Origin: Tribonema minus
Taxonomy: Eukaryota; Sar; Xanthophyceae; Tribonematales; Tribonemataceae
Assembly: GCA_017506865.1 (NCBI GenBank)
Contig: JAFCMP010000002.1
Span: 992,001-1,056,000 of the forward strand
Direction of reading: 5' to 3'
Length of the DNA: 64,000 nt
Below are positions 10,501-19,528 of the stretch, one piece after another (positions within the stretch are counted from its first letter, which is position 1; each line of letters starts with the position of its first letter). The notes under the pieces are model-generated. The model saw only the letters and a program-made list of their open reading frames with translations. It ran no database searches and had not been told where the DNA came from. The position numbers were made by a program, and so were the translations under genes.

Positions 10501-12454
10501 ACCAGCAACTGCATGGTCGAGCCGCAGAAGCGCTACCGCGAGCGCATCTTCACCCGCAGGTAGGCACGCATGCACACAGATACATACCCCCTGTGCTGCC
10601 ACGATGTTGCCCGCAGCCGAGCAGGGAGAGCGTTCCGCGATGCCTGTTGATGTCTGTCGATCAGGTGCAAAGCATGCCAGCAAGCCACGTGAGTGGTATT
10701 GTGTGTATAGCTACCGCGAGCGCATCTTCACACCCGCAGGTAATCATGCATGCACACAGATACATACCCCCTGTGCTGCTGCGCTGTTGGAGAGCGTTCT
10801 GCGATGCCTGTTGATGCCTGTTGATCAGATGTGCTTGTTGCAGGAGCATAGCATGACAGCAAGCCACGCGAGTGGTGCGTGTGTACAGCTACCGCATGTA
10901 TCCTCATGCGCATTTGCGCTCACCCCCCCCCCCCCCCCCTCACCAGGTTTGTCGGCTGGGGAGGGCATCCCCCCACATCGGCGATGACTGGTCCAACCTA
11001 CTTGCACATACATGCATGCATACATATGCTGTCGTGTACACTCTCCACTTCAGCACCTAACCCTAATCTAACCCTAATTCCATCTCTCACCAGGTTTGTC
11101 GGCTGGGAGGGCATCACCCACGTCGGCGATGACTGGTCCAACTTCATTCACACCATTTACATATGCTCTCGTGTATATACTCCTATATGCTCATGTGCAG
11201 TTGCACTTGCACTTCCTTACACCAGGTTTGTCGGCTGGGAGGGCATCCCCCACATCGGCGACGACTGGTCCAACTTCGATGCCGTCGTGGACGCCGCCCT
11301 CTCCGCCCCCGGCTTCATCAAGGACGAGCCCAAGACCAGCGTGCCCGCCGGCTACGGCCACAAGGCGGTCGTTGGCATGGCCGGCCCCATTCTCGAGGCT
11401 ATCAAGAGCGGCGACGTCAAGAGGTTCTTTGTCATCGGCGGGTGAGTCACAGTGTATTGTTTGATTCTGACACGCCGCTCACCGCACTGACCACCGTAGC
11501 TTTTGCAGCGACCGCTGACTCGCAATGCCCCCATCCGAAGCTTTGTCGCCGCCCCCATTGTCTTGCCCTTGTGTGCAGCTACTTCCGCGACGCCGCGACG
11601 AACATGTCACACACCGCACTGACGATCACAGCTTTTGCAACCCCTGCCCCAACACAACGCCCCCATAGTTCAAGTTGCCGCCGGCGCTCATCTTCAACCC
11701 GTGACGCTCCCCCCCCCCCCCCAGGTGCGACGGCACGGAGGGCGAGCGCAGCTACTTCCGCGACGTCGCGACGAACGTCCCCAACGACAGCGTCGTCATC
11801 ACTATGGGCTGCGGCAAGTACCGCTTCAACCGCGAGGAGTTCAAGCCGACGGCGGGCGGCATCCCGCGCCTCCTCGACGCCGGCCAGTGCAACGACGCAT
11901 ACGCGGCGATTCAGATCGCCGGCGCGCTCGCCGGCGCGCTCGGCTGCAAGGTCACCGACCTCCCGCTGAGCTTTGCCATCTCGTGGTTCGAGCAGAAGGT
12001 GCGCTGCCACTGCTGCTGCGCGTGCTGGTATTGTGTCGTGTCGTTGTTGAGTGAAGGACGTGAGCGCTGATTTTAGCCAAGATTTGAGGTTGGGTTTGCA
12101 GTAATGCACACGCTGCAATCAATTGTGGGCGTGGTGAGCTTCGCCATCTCGTGGTGCGAGCAGAAGGCGCGCGTCGCTTCAGGAGGTTGAGCAGAGTTGA
12201 AGTGACATACCACCCTGGTGTATTACATGTCGCTGATACATCTGCCGTTTTCTCCGCTTGAACCCCGCCAACAGGCTGTGGCGGTGCTTCTCACCATGCT
12301 CCACCTGGGCCTGCCCAACATCTACCTGGGCCCCGCCCTTCCCGCGTTCGCCACGCCCAACATGCTCAAGATCCTGGTCGATACCTACGGCATCCGCGGC
12401 ATCAACCACGCCAACTACGAGAGCGACCTGAAGCAGATGATCCAGGGGAAGTAG
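4551..12454 (+). CDS. HCP: Hybrid-cluster protein (prismane/hydroxylamine reductase family), mitochondrially targeted
   Basis: Eleven exons: 4551-4738, 4980-5149, 6013-6212, 6937-7139, 8027-8141, 8553-8621, 9948-10082, 10465-10559, 11226-11441, 11725-11998, 12275-12454. They total 1845 bases, 614 aa plus TAG, with matching phases throughout. Residues 1-50 are rich in Arg, Ser and Ala with almost no acid, a mitochondrial-type leader. Then comes the N-terminal Fe-S motif, Cys57, 60, 69 and 76 (CxxC-x8-C-x6-C). The hybrid cluster ligands are all visible: His308 (SGHD), Glu332 (THGEML), Cys376 (SNC), Cys465 (GGCDG), Cys493 (MGCGK), Cys519 (GQCND), Glu553 and Lys555 (WFEQK). The family reduces hydroxylamine and, in bacteria, nitric oxide or acts in S-nitrosylation; it is oxygen-sensitive. 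In this organism a role in anaerobic or nitrosative metabolism is inferred. The introns hold many stray exon-edge copies. Confidence 0.95.
6213..6936 (+). repeat. HCP intron 3: two stray copies of exon 3 end and copies of exon 4 start
   Basis: The end of exon 3 (coding [21 protein letters not shown], donor gtcagt at 6213) is repeated near 6270-6334 with donor gtcagt at 6335, and near 6437-6509 with a gtcagc donor. The second copy is still open in frame; the third has an extra base in its CGCGCTCGAG tail. On the acceptor side, the exon 4 start (gccaagggcctcagcgt) recurs near 6829, and a weaker relative near 6688. Confidence 0.85.
7140..8026 (+). repeat. HCP intron 4: stray copies of exon 4 end and exon 5 start
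   Basis: The exon 4 end with its donor (gtcgacgcgcccaagaa then gtgagc) has a copy near 7467-7490 (gtcgacgcgcacaagaaa then gtgagc). The exon 5 start (ccccagggatgtgcctgagc) has a copy near 7908-7930 reading ccccagggaagtgcccgagc. A mixed G-run is found at 7203-7221. The remaining intron shows no feature. Confidence 0.75.
8622..9947 (+). repeat. HCP intron 6: near-complete stray copy of exon 6 and tact/gtact-rich tract
   Basis: About 40 bases of exon 6 (cctggtgtctggccacgaca and onward, coding [10 protein letters not shown]) and the following intron start, including gcttcatgaa, are repeated at about 9484-9548, but the donor GT of the copy is lost. From about 9660 to 9945 the intron is packed with gtgtactc/gtactcat motifs that run up to the exon 7 acceptor at 9946. 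Confidence 0.8.
10560..11225 (+). repeat. HCP intron 8: copies of exon 8 end and of exon 9 start
   Basis: The exon 8 end, its donor and about 40 intron bases (gctaccgcgagcgcatcttc, then the acacagatacataccccctg stretch) recur near 10709-10785; a shorter relative (cagctaccgcatg) is near 10887. The exon 9 start (aggtttgtcggctggg and the codons for [11 protein letters not shown]) occurs three times, at about 10946, 11093 and 11224. All three have an intact AG acceptor, but only the third continues as the full exon. Confidence 0.9.
11442..12274 (+). repeat. HCP introns 9 and 10: partial copies of exon 10 start and end
   Basis: In intron 9 an internal part of exon 10 (cagctacttccgcgacg, coding SYFRDAATN) is repeated at 11576-11606, about 170 bases before the real one. 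In intron 10 the end of exon 10 (agcttygccatctcgtggt, then gagcagaagg) is repeated at about 12137-12168. These introns also hold a C run at 11709-11722 before the exon 10 acceptor. Confidence 0.8.
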
Positions 12455-12870
12455 AGCCGCCCCCAAAGTCCCCCCTGTCCCTGCAGTTGAGGTTGAACAC
12501 ACCGCCGCCCCCCTCTTGAATTCGCCACGGCCATTCCACAAGTCTGTCTTCTCTCTCTCCCTGTCCCTTGGGTCATTCGTTTCCAGTATCACCCCCTCTC
12601 TCTTGCCCCCCCTTTCTCATGATGGGGGGGGGGGGGGGGGTAACAACTTGAAGTGTCGCTGAGCACTGCAGCCCGCAGCACAGCGCAGCAGCATCCGAGC
12701 GGAGCCATGGCTCTGCGTCGGGCGCGGGGCGTTTACGTCATAAATCGCGCGGGGGCACGCGCGCAGCGCGCGTGACCCTGCGCGTAAGCATAAAAGTGTG
12801 CGTCGGTCGTTCTTGCAGTTCTTGTGGTGAAGGGTCGATCGGTGGTGGTGTGGGGTTACTCGCTAGAGCA

Positions 12871-12995
12871 ATGGCCGTGGCCGCGGCGACGGTGCGCGGT
12901 TTTTCGGCACGGGTTTTTGGTTCCGGGCTGTGCGGCAGTCCGGTTTCGCGCGCCTTTAGGGGGATTGCAACCGCTGCTCTGCGCGCGGCAGTACC
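12871..12995 (+). CDS. Possible first exon of a mitochondrial protein (targeting peptide only)
   Basis: An ATG at 12871 opens 41 codons rich in Ala, Arg, Val, Ser and Gly with no acidic residue (MAVAAATVRG, then SARVF, SRAFRG, ALRAAV), typical of a mitochondrial or plastid leader. The reading ends at a plausible donor gtaaaa at 12996. No second exon could be joined with confidence, and the next recognisable gene is on the opposite strand. It may be a true first exon with far exons, or a stray copy of a leader. It starts about 420 bases after the HCP stop. Confidence 0.35.
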
Positions 12996-14700
12996 GTAAA
13001 ATGCACTTGAGCTGGATGTTCACGCAGCGTTCGTGCCTCTTTTTGTGGTCTGCTTGTTGTTGTGTGCCGTACTTTGTGCATTGCTTGTTCTGTAACGTGT
13101 GAACCATGTACTGGCACCTTCCGCTTTTGCGTTGCGCTACCGTGCGTCGCAATCGTGCGCTTTGTGTGCCCGCACTGGAAACTCGTCTCTGGATGTGTTC
13201 TCTTTGGTTGGTAGGTTGTATATGGAGTCATGGCCATACACTGCGCACAGTTGATGGTTTGCTAGTGTGGCGTGCGCAGTCGCATCTTGCAAACCTGTGC
13301 AATGTTCATGCTCGCCATTACACAGCATTTGCACAGCTGCACCAGCATACTTGATGCGTCATGTATACCGGCACTGCCCTCGAGATTCATCAGTTCTCAT
13401 CTCACTTTGCAGCACTTTTTGCCTCACTTCAGCTGCACCAACCCCGCTCTGACGGCAGCTGTTGTACTCACAAACTTGCATCATGTCCTGCAACCTAACC
13501 CTAAGCCTAAGCTGCCTCACGTGTATGCCTGAACTTAGGACCAGCATTGACCAGATGGACAGCGTACAGTACTGTATGAACGTATTGCCAATTATCACGC
13601 CTGCGGAACAGCTACCTACATTGCATTGCTTCTGTCAGCTTACAGACGAGGACAATGGTGGCTTGCAAACCTTCACGTGTGCTGCCAATGCCATTCTACA
13701 TCTGTAAACCAAAGCATCAAAAGCTCAAAAGTGGCACATATTGCGGCTGAATGCACCAACCACAAGCCTAACTCCGCAAAGCGCTCAAGTCAACACAGCA
13801 CAGCGTTCTCGGACGTTTCTGAGGTGTGTTTCTGTGCACATGTGCTGTAGGTTAACCGACTTCATGGCACCGCAAACGCTGTGCACTGAGTGAAGGCGCG
13901 TATCGTTATAAATAGGATACGAGTGGTCCACAAAATCGCTAGCCCTAACCCCAACCCCAGCAGAATTGGCCATCAACAAAGCACAAGTGGCCTTGCAGGG
14001 AGCCTACAAGCCTCTAGTTGTCATCATATCTGAGAGCCCTGCAGAGACGGCAATGCAGTTCACTCCAGCGCACATCAAAGCACCAACACCAGACTCAGGG
14101 ACATGTTGCGCACAATTCAGGCACTGAGCTGATGGTGCTGCAGCAGACTTGTTGGACAGCTCAGGCAATTTCATGCCAAGTCAGGGACCGAGTCAGGCTG
14201 TCAGCTGCACATGCTGGAGATGGTCTACAAGCTGCGCATTCCTTGATGACGCAATTCAAGTAGTGCATGCATGTACATCATCAGAAGACAAGGCCACGCC
14301 AGCGCGCACGGTGCGGAGCCGTCGGAAGCGGTAGCGTGTTACAGCAGCACACAGCACGTGGCAAACATGATGTTTCGAAGTGGTGTAGTGTACATCAGGT
14401 TTTTGCTTATGCGGCAGCATATATATGTCCCTGTGATAATGAGGTCGCAATACAATGTCCACCAGCACTGTCGCTTCCGGAAGGTGTGCACATTGATGGC
14501 TGAGAGTTGTAATGGGCACGTGCGGTAGTAGACATCAAGCCGCCAACTATTTCTACGGAGCTTTACTGACCCCCCCCCCCCCCCTCCTGTTGTGTATGGT
14601 GTGGTAGATGATCGGATTTTGCCGGCTGCTGACTCATGTTTACGTAAATAAGGACGGTGCATCATGACTGCCGTATCACCGCCATCATCGCCAGTCTCTC
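12996..14700. other. Stretch without a supported gene
   Basis: Short open frames on both strands only, none with a recognisable domain or convincing splice context. Short TTAGGG-type tracts occur at 13493-13508 and 13942-13957 (C-rich strand on top). A C run at 14571-14584 follows. Confidence 0.4.
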
Positions 14701-14753
14701 CGTGTAACAATGCTATCGCCTTGGCCCTTAGCCCTCTTTCGCGCTGTAACTGC

Positions 14754-15556
14754 TTAGCCAACCTTGCTCCAGGCTTTGAGGCGTTTGTTCTGCTCCTGAG
14801 CGCTGCTGCCATACCACGCCGAACCTCCTGTATTGCTGTCGCTGTCGCTGCTGTCAACGTCGGCGTCTTTGTGTATCCGCTTCCCCCCGCTGCGCGCTCG
14901 GTCCCCCTCAGCATCGTCGCCCAAGGCTCTGGTGTGCGAGCGAGGCATGCTCTCTGGTGAAAGGGTGATGCCAGTGGCGCAAGCATCGGCGCTAGAGCTG
15001 CTGATCGCTGTGTCTCCTTCATCATCGCTGGCAGTGTCGTCGTCGGCGCTTTCACTACAACTACTGGCGTCAGCGCCGTCTTCTTGCTGGTCCGCGTGGC
15101 TGTCCTGGTCCGCCGCCGTCGCCGAATTGAATGCCTGGGGCGACGATGAATATGTATACAGATGAGCCTGAAGCAGCGATAGAACCATGGATGAGCCTGA
15201 AGCAGCGATAGAGCCATGATGAGAGTCAATACATGCCTGCCAAACCAGAATATACAGGATACGCTCCTCGCTGGGCGTACCTCCACGACCTGGCTCAGCC
15301 TTTGCTCCAGTGCTGCCACACGCCCAGTGACTTGCGGTACCACCTCCTGCAGGTTCAAGGGCTCGAACTTGCGGACATTGAGGTCCATCGCCATCACCAC
15401 GGAGGCCAAATCCGTAAAATGGCTTTGAAAGGACCTCAAGTCACCCAGCGCCTTGTCTATTGTGGCCTGCCTCGCCACAAGCCGGGAGATTTGCTCCGTG
15501 TGTGCTTCCACGTGGCGCGTCAGCCACGCCAGCTGAGCTTCCATCTTCTGGTCCAT
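14754..15556 (-). CDS. Coiled-coil protein with acidic serine-rich tail, function unknown
   Basis: Two exons on the minus strand, 15556-15281 and 15134-14754, joined in phase 0 (donor gtacgc, acceptor ccccag), giving 218 aa. I chose the ATG at 15556 (MDQKMEAQ); the frame is open a little further up but with no other ATG. Residues about 1-92 look helical with heptad-like Leu/Ile/Val spacing (LAWLTRHVEAHTEQISRLVA and VAALEQRL), so a coiled coil is likely. Exon 2 is low-complexity: Asp/Ser/Ala/Glu-rich with runs such as ADDDTASDDEGD, then a short basic segment (GGKRIHK) and a final SKVG. A nuclear or scaffold role would fit, but I recognise no family. The intron holds two 29-base tandem copies (see separate entry). 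Confidence 0.5.
15162..15222. repeat. Two tandem copies of a 29-base unit in the intron of the coiled-coil gene
   Basis: The unit gatgagcctgaagcagcgat plus agarccatg occurs at about 15162-15190 and again at 15191-15219, nearly identical. It lies inside the small intron, close to the acceptor of exon 2 in the minus-strand gene. Confidence 0.8.
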
Positions 15557-16139
15557 ATTACAGCTACTATAGATGGCTGCTTCCCCTGTCAATGAGGTCT
15601 CCTCTTGCAGGATTTTAGATTTTTTTGGCCCGGCGAAAACGGCTGAACGACCTTGTCAGGGTCCTCTCTCGTGTGCGGTCGCTCTTTGTTCTACGACAAC
15701 AGAGTCAGTGCGAGTGAGAGCCGACCAAGAAGGAGCTGAGGGCCTAACGGTAGGCTCTTGACTTTGCTTGAGGGTCTGGGCCAAGAGAGTATCTGCAGCA
15801 AGGAGTCGGCCGCATGGAGCCCTGCTGTCTCTGTGGGCGCAATCTCACCGACAAAGCAATTTGCAATCGAAGTTGATGTTATGCTGCGCACCAATCAGTC
15901 GATAGCGACCGCATGAGTTGTCGGTTGGTATCTCAGATGGGTCTCGGTCCGAGCAGCCTGGTGGTGATAATTCATGCCATCCTGCAACCGGTCCATTCTC
16001 CGTGCGTGCTGCGCGGACCGGCTTCCACGTCTCAGATACCTCATGCCAGGCCAGATAATCAAGGATGTTTGAAAAAGATGAGCATGTGCCCAACAACAAA
16101 GGCACGACGGCTGCCAGGCCGCAAATCAATTCCATCTAC

Positions 16140-16666
16140 GCGAGGGCAACATGACTCTGTACATTCGATTTCATTAACGAGGGGGCGACATGCGATATCT
16201 GTATATTCATGCCCGTTAATGGCTCCCGGTGTGAGTTGCGCAGCACCATGCAGTAGCTGGCGCCGCGCAATCGCCGGTCCATCCTGGGTCGCGTCCCGCG
16301 CGACCGATTACCGCGTTTGAGACTTGTCTAGCGCAACGGGCCAACGCGTTTGTGTCTGCTGCAAACTGCCGCCGTTGCGCCAGCTCTTTGACCTAACTGA
16401 CGAGCTCAAGCCGAGCTGTGTGCTCCAAGCACATTTGCTGGGAAGTCGAAGGAGTGTGCAATCGCGATGGAGCACCCATGACCCTGGTGCATTTGGTCTC
16501 ACAAACGTGGGTGGCGACATGCGATATCTGTACGTTCGTGCCCGTTGATGGCCACCGGTATGAGCAGTCCGGCACCATGCTAGTCGCTGGTGCAGTGCTG
16601 CCGTCGGTGCATTCTGGGTTGCGTCCCGCGCGACCGGCTGCTACGTTTGAGGCGTGTACTGAGTGA
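16140..16666 (+). repeat. Direct repeat of a coding-looking segment
   Basis: A block around 16185-16320 (cgacatgcgatatctgta, tgcccgttratggc, gcgtcccgcgcgaccg) recurs at about 16516-16655. The downstream copy sits in an open frame from about 16403 to 16666. That frame codes QTWVATCDICTFVPVDGHRY and has a CxxC pair and balanced composition, so it may be an exon. No acceptor and donor pair could be fixed. The upstream copy is more decayed. Confidence 0.5.
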
Positions 16667-16788
16667 TTGTCCATCACGGTTGTGCCTGCTTGGGCACCTT
16701 ACCTTGCTGCAATAGTATTACTGTTGCAGTGATGGATTGCGTACCAACGGGCTTGCACCTTGCTGCATTCTGCATGGTACTTGTGCAG

Positions 16789-17332
16789 GCCCTGTCGCGA
16801 ATATCAAGCGGGAACGTTCGATGTGAAGAAGCTGGACTTCTTTAAAACTGTCTCCACAATACGCAGTGAAATCGCCAGAGCGGAGTCAATGGCAATGCTT
16901 GCAGACAGCAGCACAGGTAAGCTCGGGGGATAATCACAGTGTGTGCCCATTGAATATGCTCGCGTGTGCCAGGAGAGGTTCTTCAGCGTGACAGAGCGTT
17001 GGTGATTATAACATCTCGTGCCGTAGCACCTCTGCTGCAAGCAATCAGTTCTATAGACATACAAACAATGACCAGCGTGTGATGATCTCATGTGTGCATT
17101 CTTGCACCCATACATTTATTCAGCACACGCTTGTGAGGGCACTACAAATGCCTGAACGCTGCGGGTTCATTTGTGCTGCCACTGACCCACGGTGCATGGT
17201 GTGTTCCGTTTTGTGTTCTTGGCCCCAGGGTGTTGCAGTTGCGGTCAGCAGTTATGGCAACAGCTCAAGGCCAGAGAGCACAAGTTTACCATCAAGCAAC
17301 ACCTGGTTCATGAAGCACAACACTCAATATAA
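16789..17332 (+). CDS. Last two exons of an unknown gene (copy 1 of a duplicated gene tail)
   Basis: Exon 16789-16916 (acceptor cttgtgcag, donor gtaagc) and exon 17229-17332 (acceptor ccccag, stop TAA) join in phase. They read PCREYQAGTFDVKK, a helical segment (TVSTIRSEIARAESMAMLAD), then CCSCGQQLWQQL and a His/Lys-rich end. The paired cysteines could bind a metal. No family is recognised, and the upstream exons are not found. A diverged copy of the same stretch lies near 24.1-24.9 kb. Shared flanks continue to about 17760 (for example gagcgtctcctgccagact at 17469 and the tctgcaagcttgcttgccaa stretch at 17657). Confidence 0.4.
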
Positions 17333-17779
17333 GCAACACCGCGCTCAATGGAATGCATTTGCCAACACGCGCCCGTGGCTGTTCTTCTGCCTGCGTTTCC
17401 GATGTGCCAGTTTTGAAGCGGATGTTGCCCTTGTCTAGGTATTGAGCAGATGATATTTGTGATGCTGGAGCGTCTCCTGCCAGACTTGAAGTATGCATTG
17501 AGTTTGTCTGAGCACTGTTCAAATCAGGTTTCCAAGCACTTCTCAGCAGAATGGTAATGCCCCAAGTGCGTTGCAATATGCCGAGGTATCTGAATTCAGA
17601 GTACATGTGTTCAAGTGCATGAAAACGCAAGGTCGCCGAGGATCCCTCCTGCCTGGTCTGCAAGCTTGCTTGCCAAAGATGTTGCAGCTTTCAATTTCGA
17701 AATGGCTGCCTCTGTGGCGTCAGGCATCGACTGCGTTGGAGGCGGCAATTGGTATATGAAGGGAGCACTGCTGCCGCCG

Positions 17780-18860
17780 CCGCAGGACACCGTGGCTGCT
17801 TGTTAGGGGGTACGGATGCTTCTGTGTATGCTTCTGCGTCTGCCGATGCTTCTGCGTCGGCAACCAATGCTTACTTGGAGGGAGCGCAGCTGACCACATG
17901 CCTCTGATGCCGGTTGCACGTGGCTTGCCCAATGTCAGCATGGTGAGTCACGGTGCGAGCTGACAGGTCCGGTCACAATGAACGTTTACGGAACGACGAT
18001 GCGCTGTGTGCAGCAAGCGTGGTAGCACAACATGCTGTGCGGCACTCAACTTTCACTGGTCCTTTGATCATGCCCCGATGCCTGGCCCGCTTGACCCCAT
18101 ACGGTGAGCGCGGAGTTACATGCGCGCTGACATTAATGCTGCATCAAACTACTGCAGCAGTAGATGCGTAAGGGTTGTCTTCAACATTCAATGTGAGCGA
18201 TCAAATGGCGTCAAGAGCATCACCGCTACCGCGCCACGACACCCTGCATGCTCAATGCGCAGCACTTTTAAATCAGTACCCCGCGCTTGATGTTGTGTGC
18301 GTACCTTGAGTTTCATTATTATCCTGCATGCGCTGACACCACACATTCATTTATGAACGGCCTTTGCAGGGGCACGAACAGGGGCGCAAAGCGGAGCGCA
18401 GACAGCTTGGAGTACGGCAAGGACAAAAGTCAGGTCGCGATGGCACATACATACACCAGCAGTGGCTCCATGGAATCGTGCACAAGCCGTCCCTGCCCCC
18501 CCCCCCCCCCCCCCCCTTCAGGTCAGGCGTATGGAGTGTCAACTCCTATATACTTTAGACACTGTATTTGCACTGCCATGTTTGCTTGCATGTGGCCAAT
18601 ATACTGCAACCTCAACACGTTCAGGTTAAAAATACACCCCGTGCCAACACAGGGACAGTCCACAAGGGGCCGCATGACCAGGCAGGACACATTCACTACC
18701 AGATTCGTGTAAGCGTATATGGAAGGGGCAAACGCACTAGCATTCAGCACGTGAAGGTGCGGTCGACAACAGAAGAGTCAAAGGCCTTGAGGCCAACCGA
18801 TGCTTGTCTGCTCCAGTGTTTCTGGGCAGGCTGTTTGGCATGTACTTTTTAATTATTTTC
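17780..18860. other. Stretch without a supported gene
   Basis: Contains a small tandem of tgcttctgcgtctgccga near 17817-17860, a 20-base C run at 18487-18506 followed by a tcaggt acceptor-like site, and only short open frames. No gene is supported. Confidence 0.4.
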
Positions 18861-18861
18861 T

Positions 18862-18985
18862 CTCTCGGCGCGAAAAAGTCCAGATGATTGGCATCTAGCT
18901 GTAAGGAATCTACATGTCGTATGACAGTATGAAAGTGTCGCAACGACAACCACTCAAACGCCGCCGCCGCCAAATGGCATCTCGG
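18862..18985 (-). mobile_element. Short 5'-truncated tail of the dispersed retroelement found at 38-44 kb
   Basis: The stretch gcgcgaaaaagtccagatga, then atctacatgtcgt, then tcgcaacgacaaccactc and cgccgccgccgccaaatggc matches the 3' ends of the elements at 38.2, 42.0 and 43.3 kb. Their coding sense is minus, so this is a roughly 120-base terminal remnant, as left by non-LTR retrotransposition. It lies outside any recognised exon. Confidence 0.65.
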
Positions 18986-19285
18986 GGTCCTCCTTGGCAT
19001 GTACCATGCCAGTTGCCATCAGACCCAAAGCTGTGCACGCTGAACTGGAGTTTGTGGTTCAGCTATAATGAGACCATCAAGTGCCTAGAGGCGCACAGTT
19101 ATCCGTTCGAAAGCGGAGCAGATGGCGTGACTGAAGCCATTCATCAGCTGAAGCGCGCCAGTGGCCTGGTTTTGACAGTCAACGGGCAGCCTTCTCGATA
19201 CCAACATGCTAGTGCCAAAGAATCATGATTGTAAACGGCATTCGTCCATGGCACGCACCACCAGTGCCAAAGCAAAGGCAAAGTG

Positions 19286-19460
19286 AGACTTCAACTTCAA
19301 CTGGTGCCAGTTGAAGTCTCATTGAACTTCAACCAGTTGAAGACTTGGAAGAAACTCCAACTGAGCGCCAACTGAAGCCCAGTCAGAGCCAAGCGCTGGG
19401 GGAAGGGGGCTACATGGAGCTCCAGTTGGAGCCCATTTGACTCCAATTGGAGTCAGCGCA
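19286..19460. promoter_or_regulatory. Cluster of short palindromes upstream of the gene starting at 19529
   Basis: The segment holds acttcaactgg-tg-ccagttgaagt (19294-19317, perfect 11-base arms), a near-palindrome cttcaaccagttgaag (about 19327-19342), ctccagttggag (about 19420) and the perfect 16-base palindrome gactccaattggagtc at 19439-19454. All share a (T/A)CCA(A/G)TTGG(A/T) or CAACTGG core. Their position, ending about 75 bases before a start codon, suggests a dimeric regulator's sites, but a repeat origin is equally possible. Confidence 0.4.
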
Positions 19461-19528
19461 TGCGCACACATCCCTGCTTTTTTTTGGGTAAAAAGGGGCG
19501 CGGGAATAAACCCTAAGAGCGAGACGCC

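Noticed and set aside
14339-15592. A single 417-codon minus-strand frame
   Set aside because: It opens with TTG, and only the first part reads like protein. A donor at 15280 and acceptor at 15135 give a better two-exon model that leaves this frame.
16403-16666. A confident exon with CDICTFVPVDGHRY
   Set aside because: It reads like protein, but no donor or acceptor pair fits and a decayed copy lies just upstream, so I listed it only as a repeat with possible coding origin.
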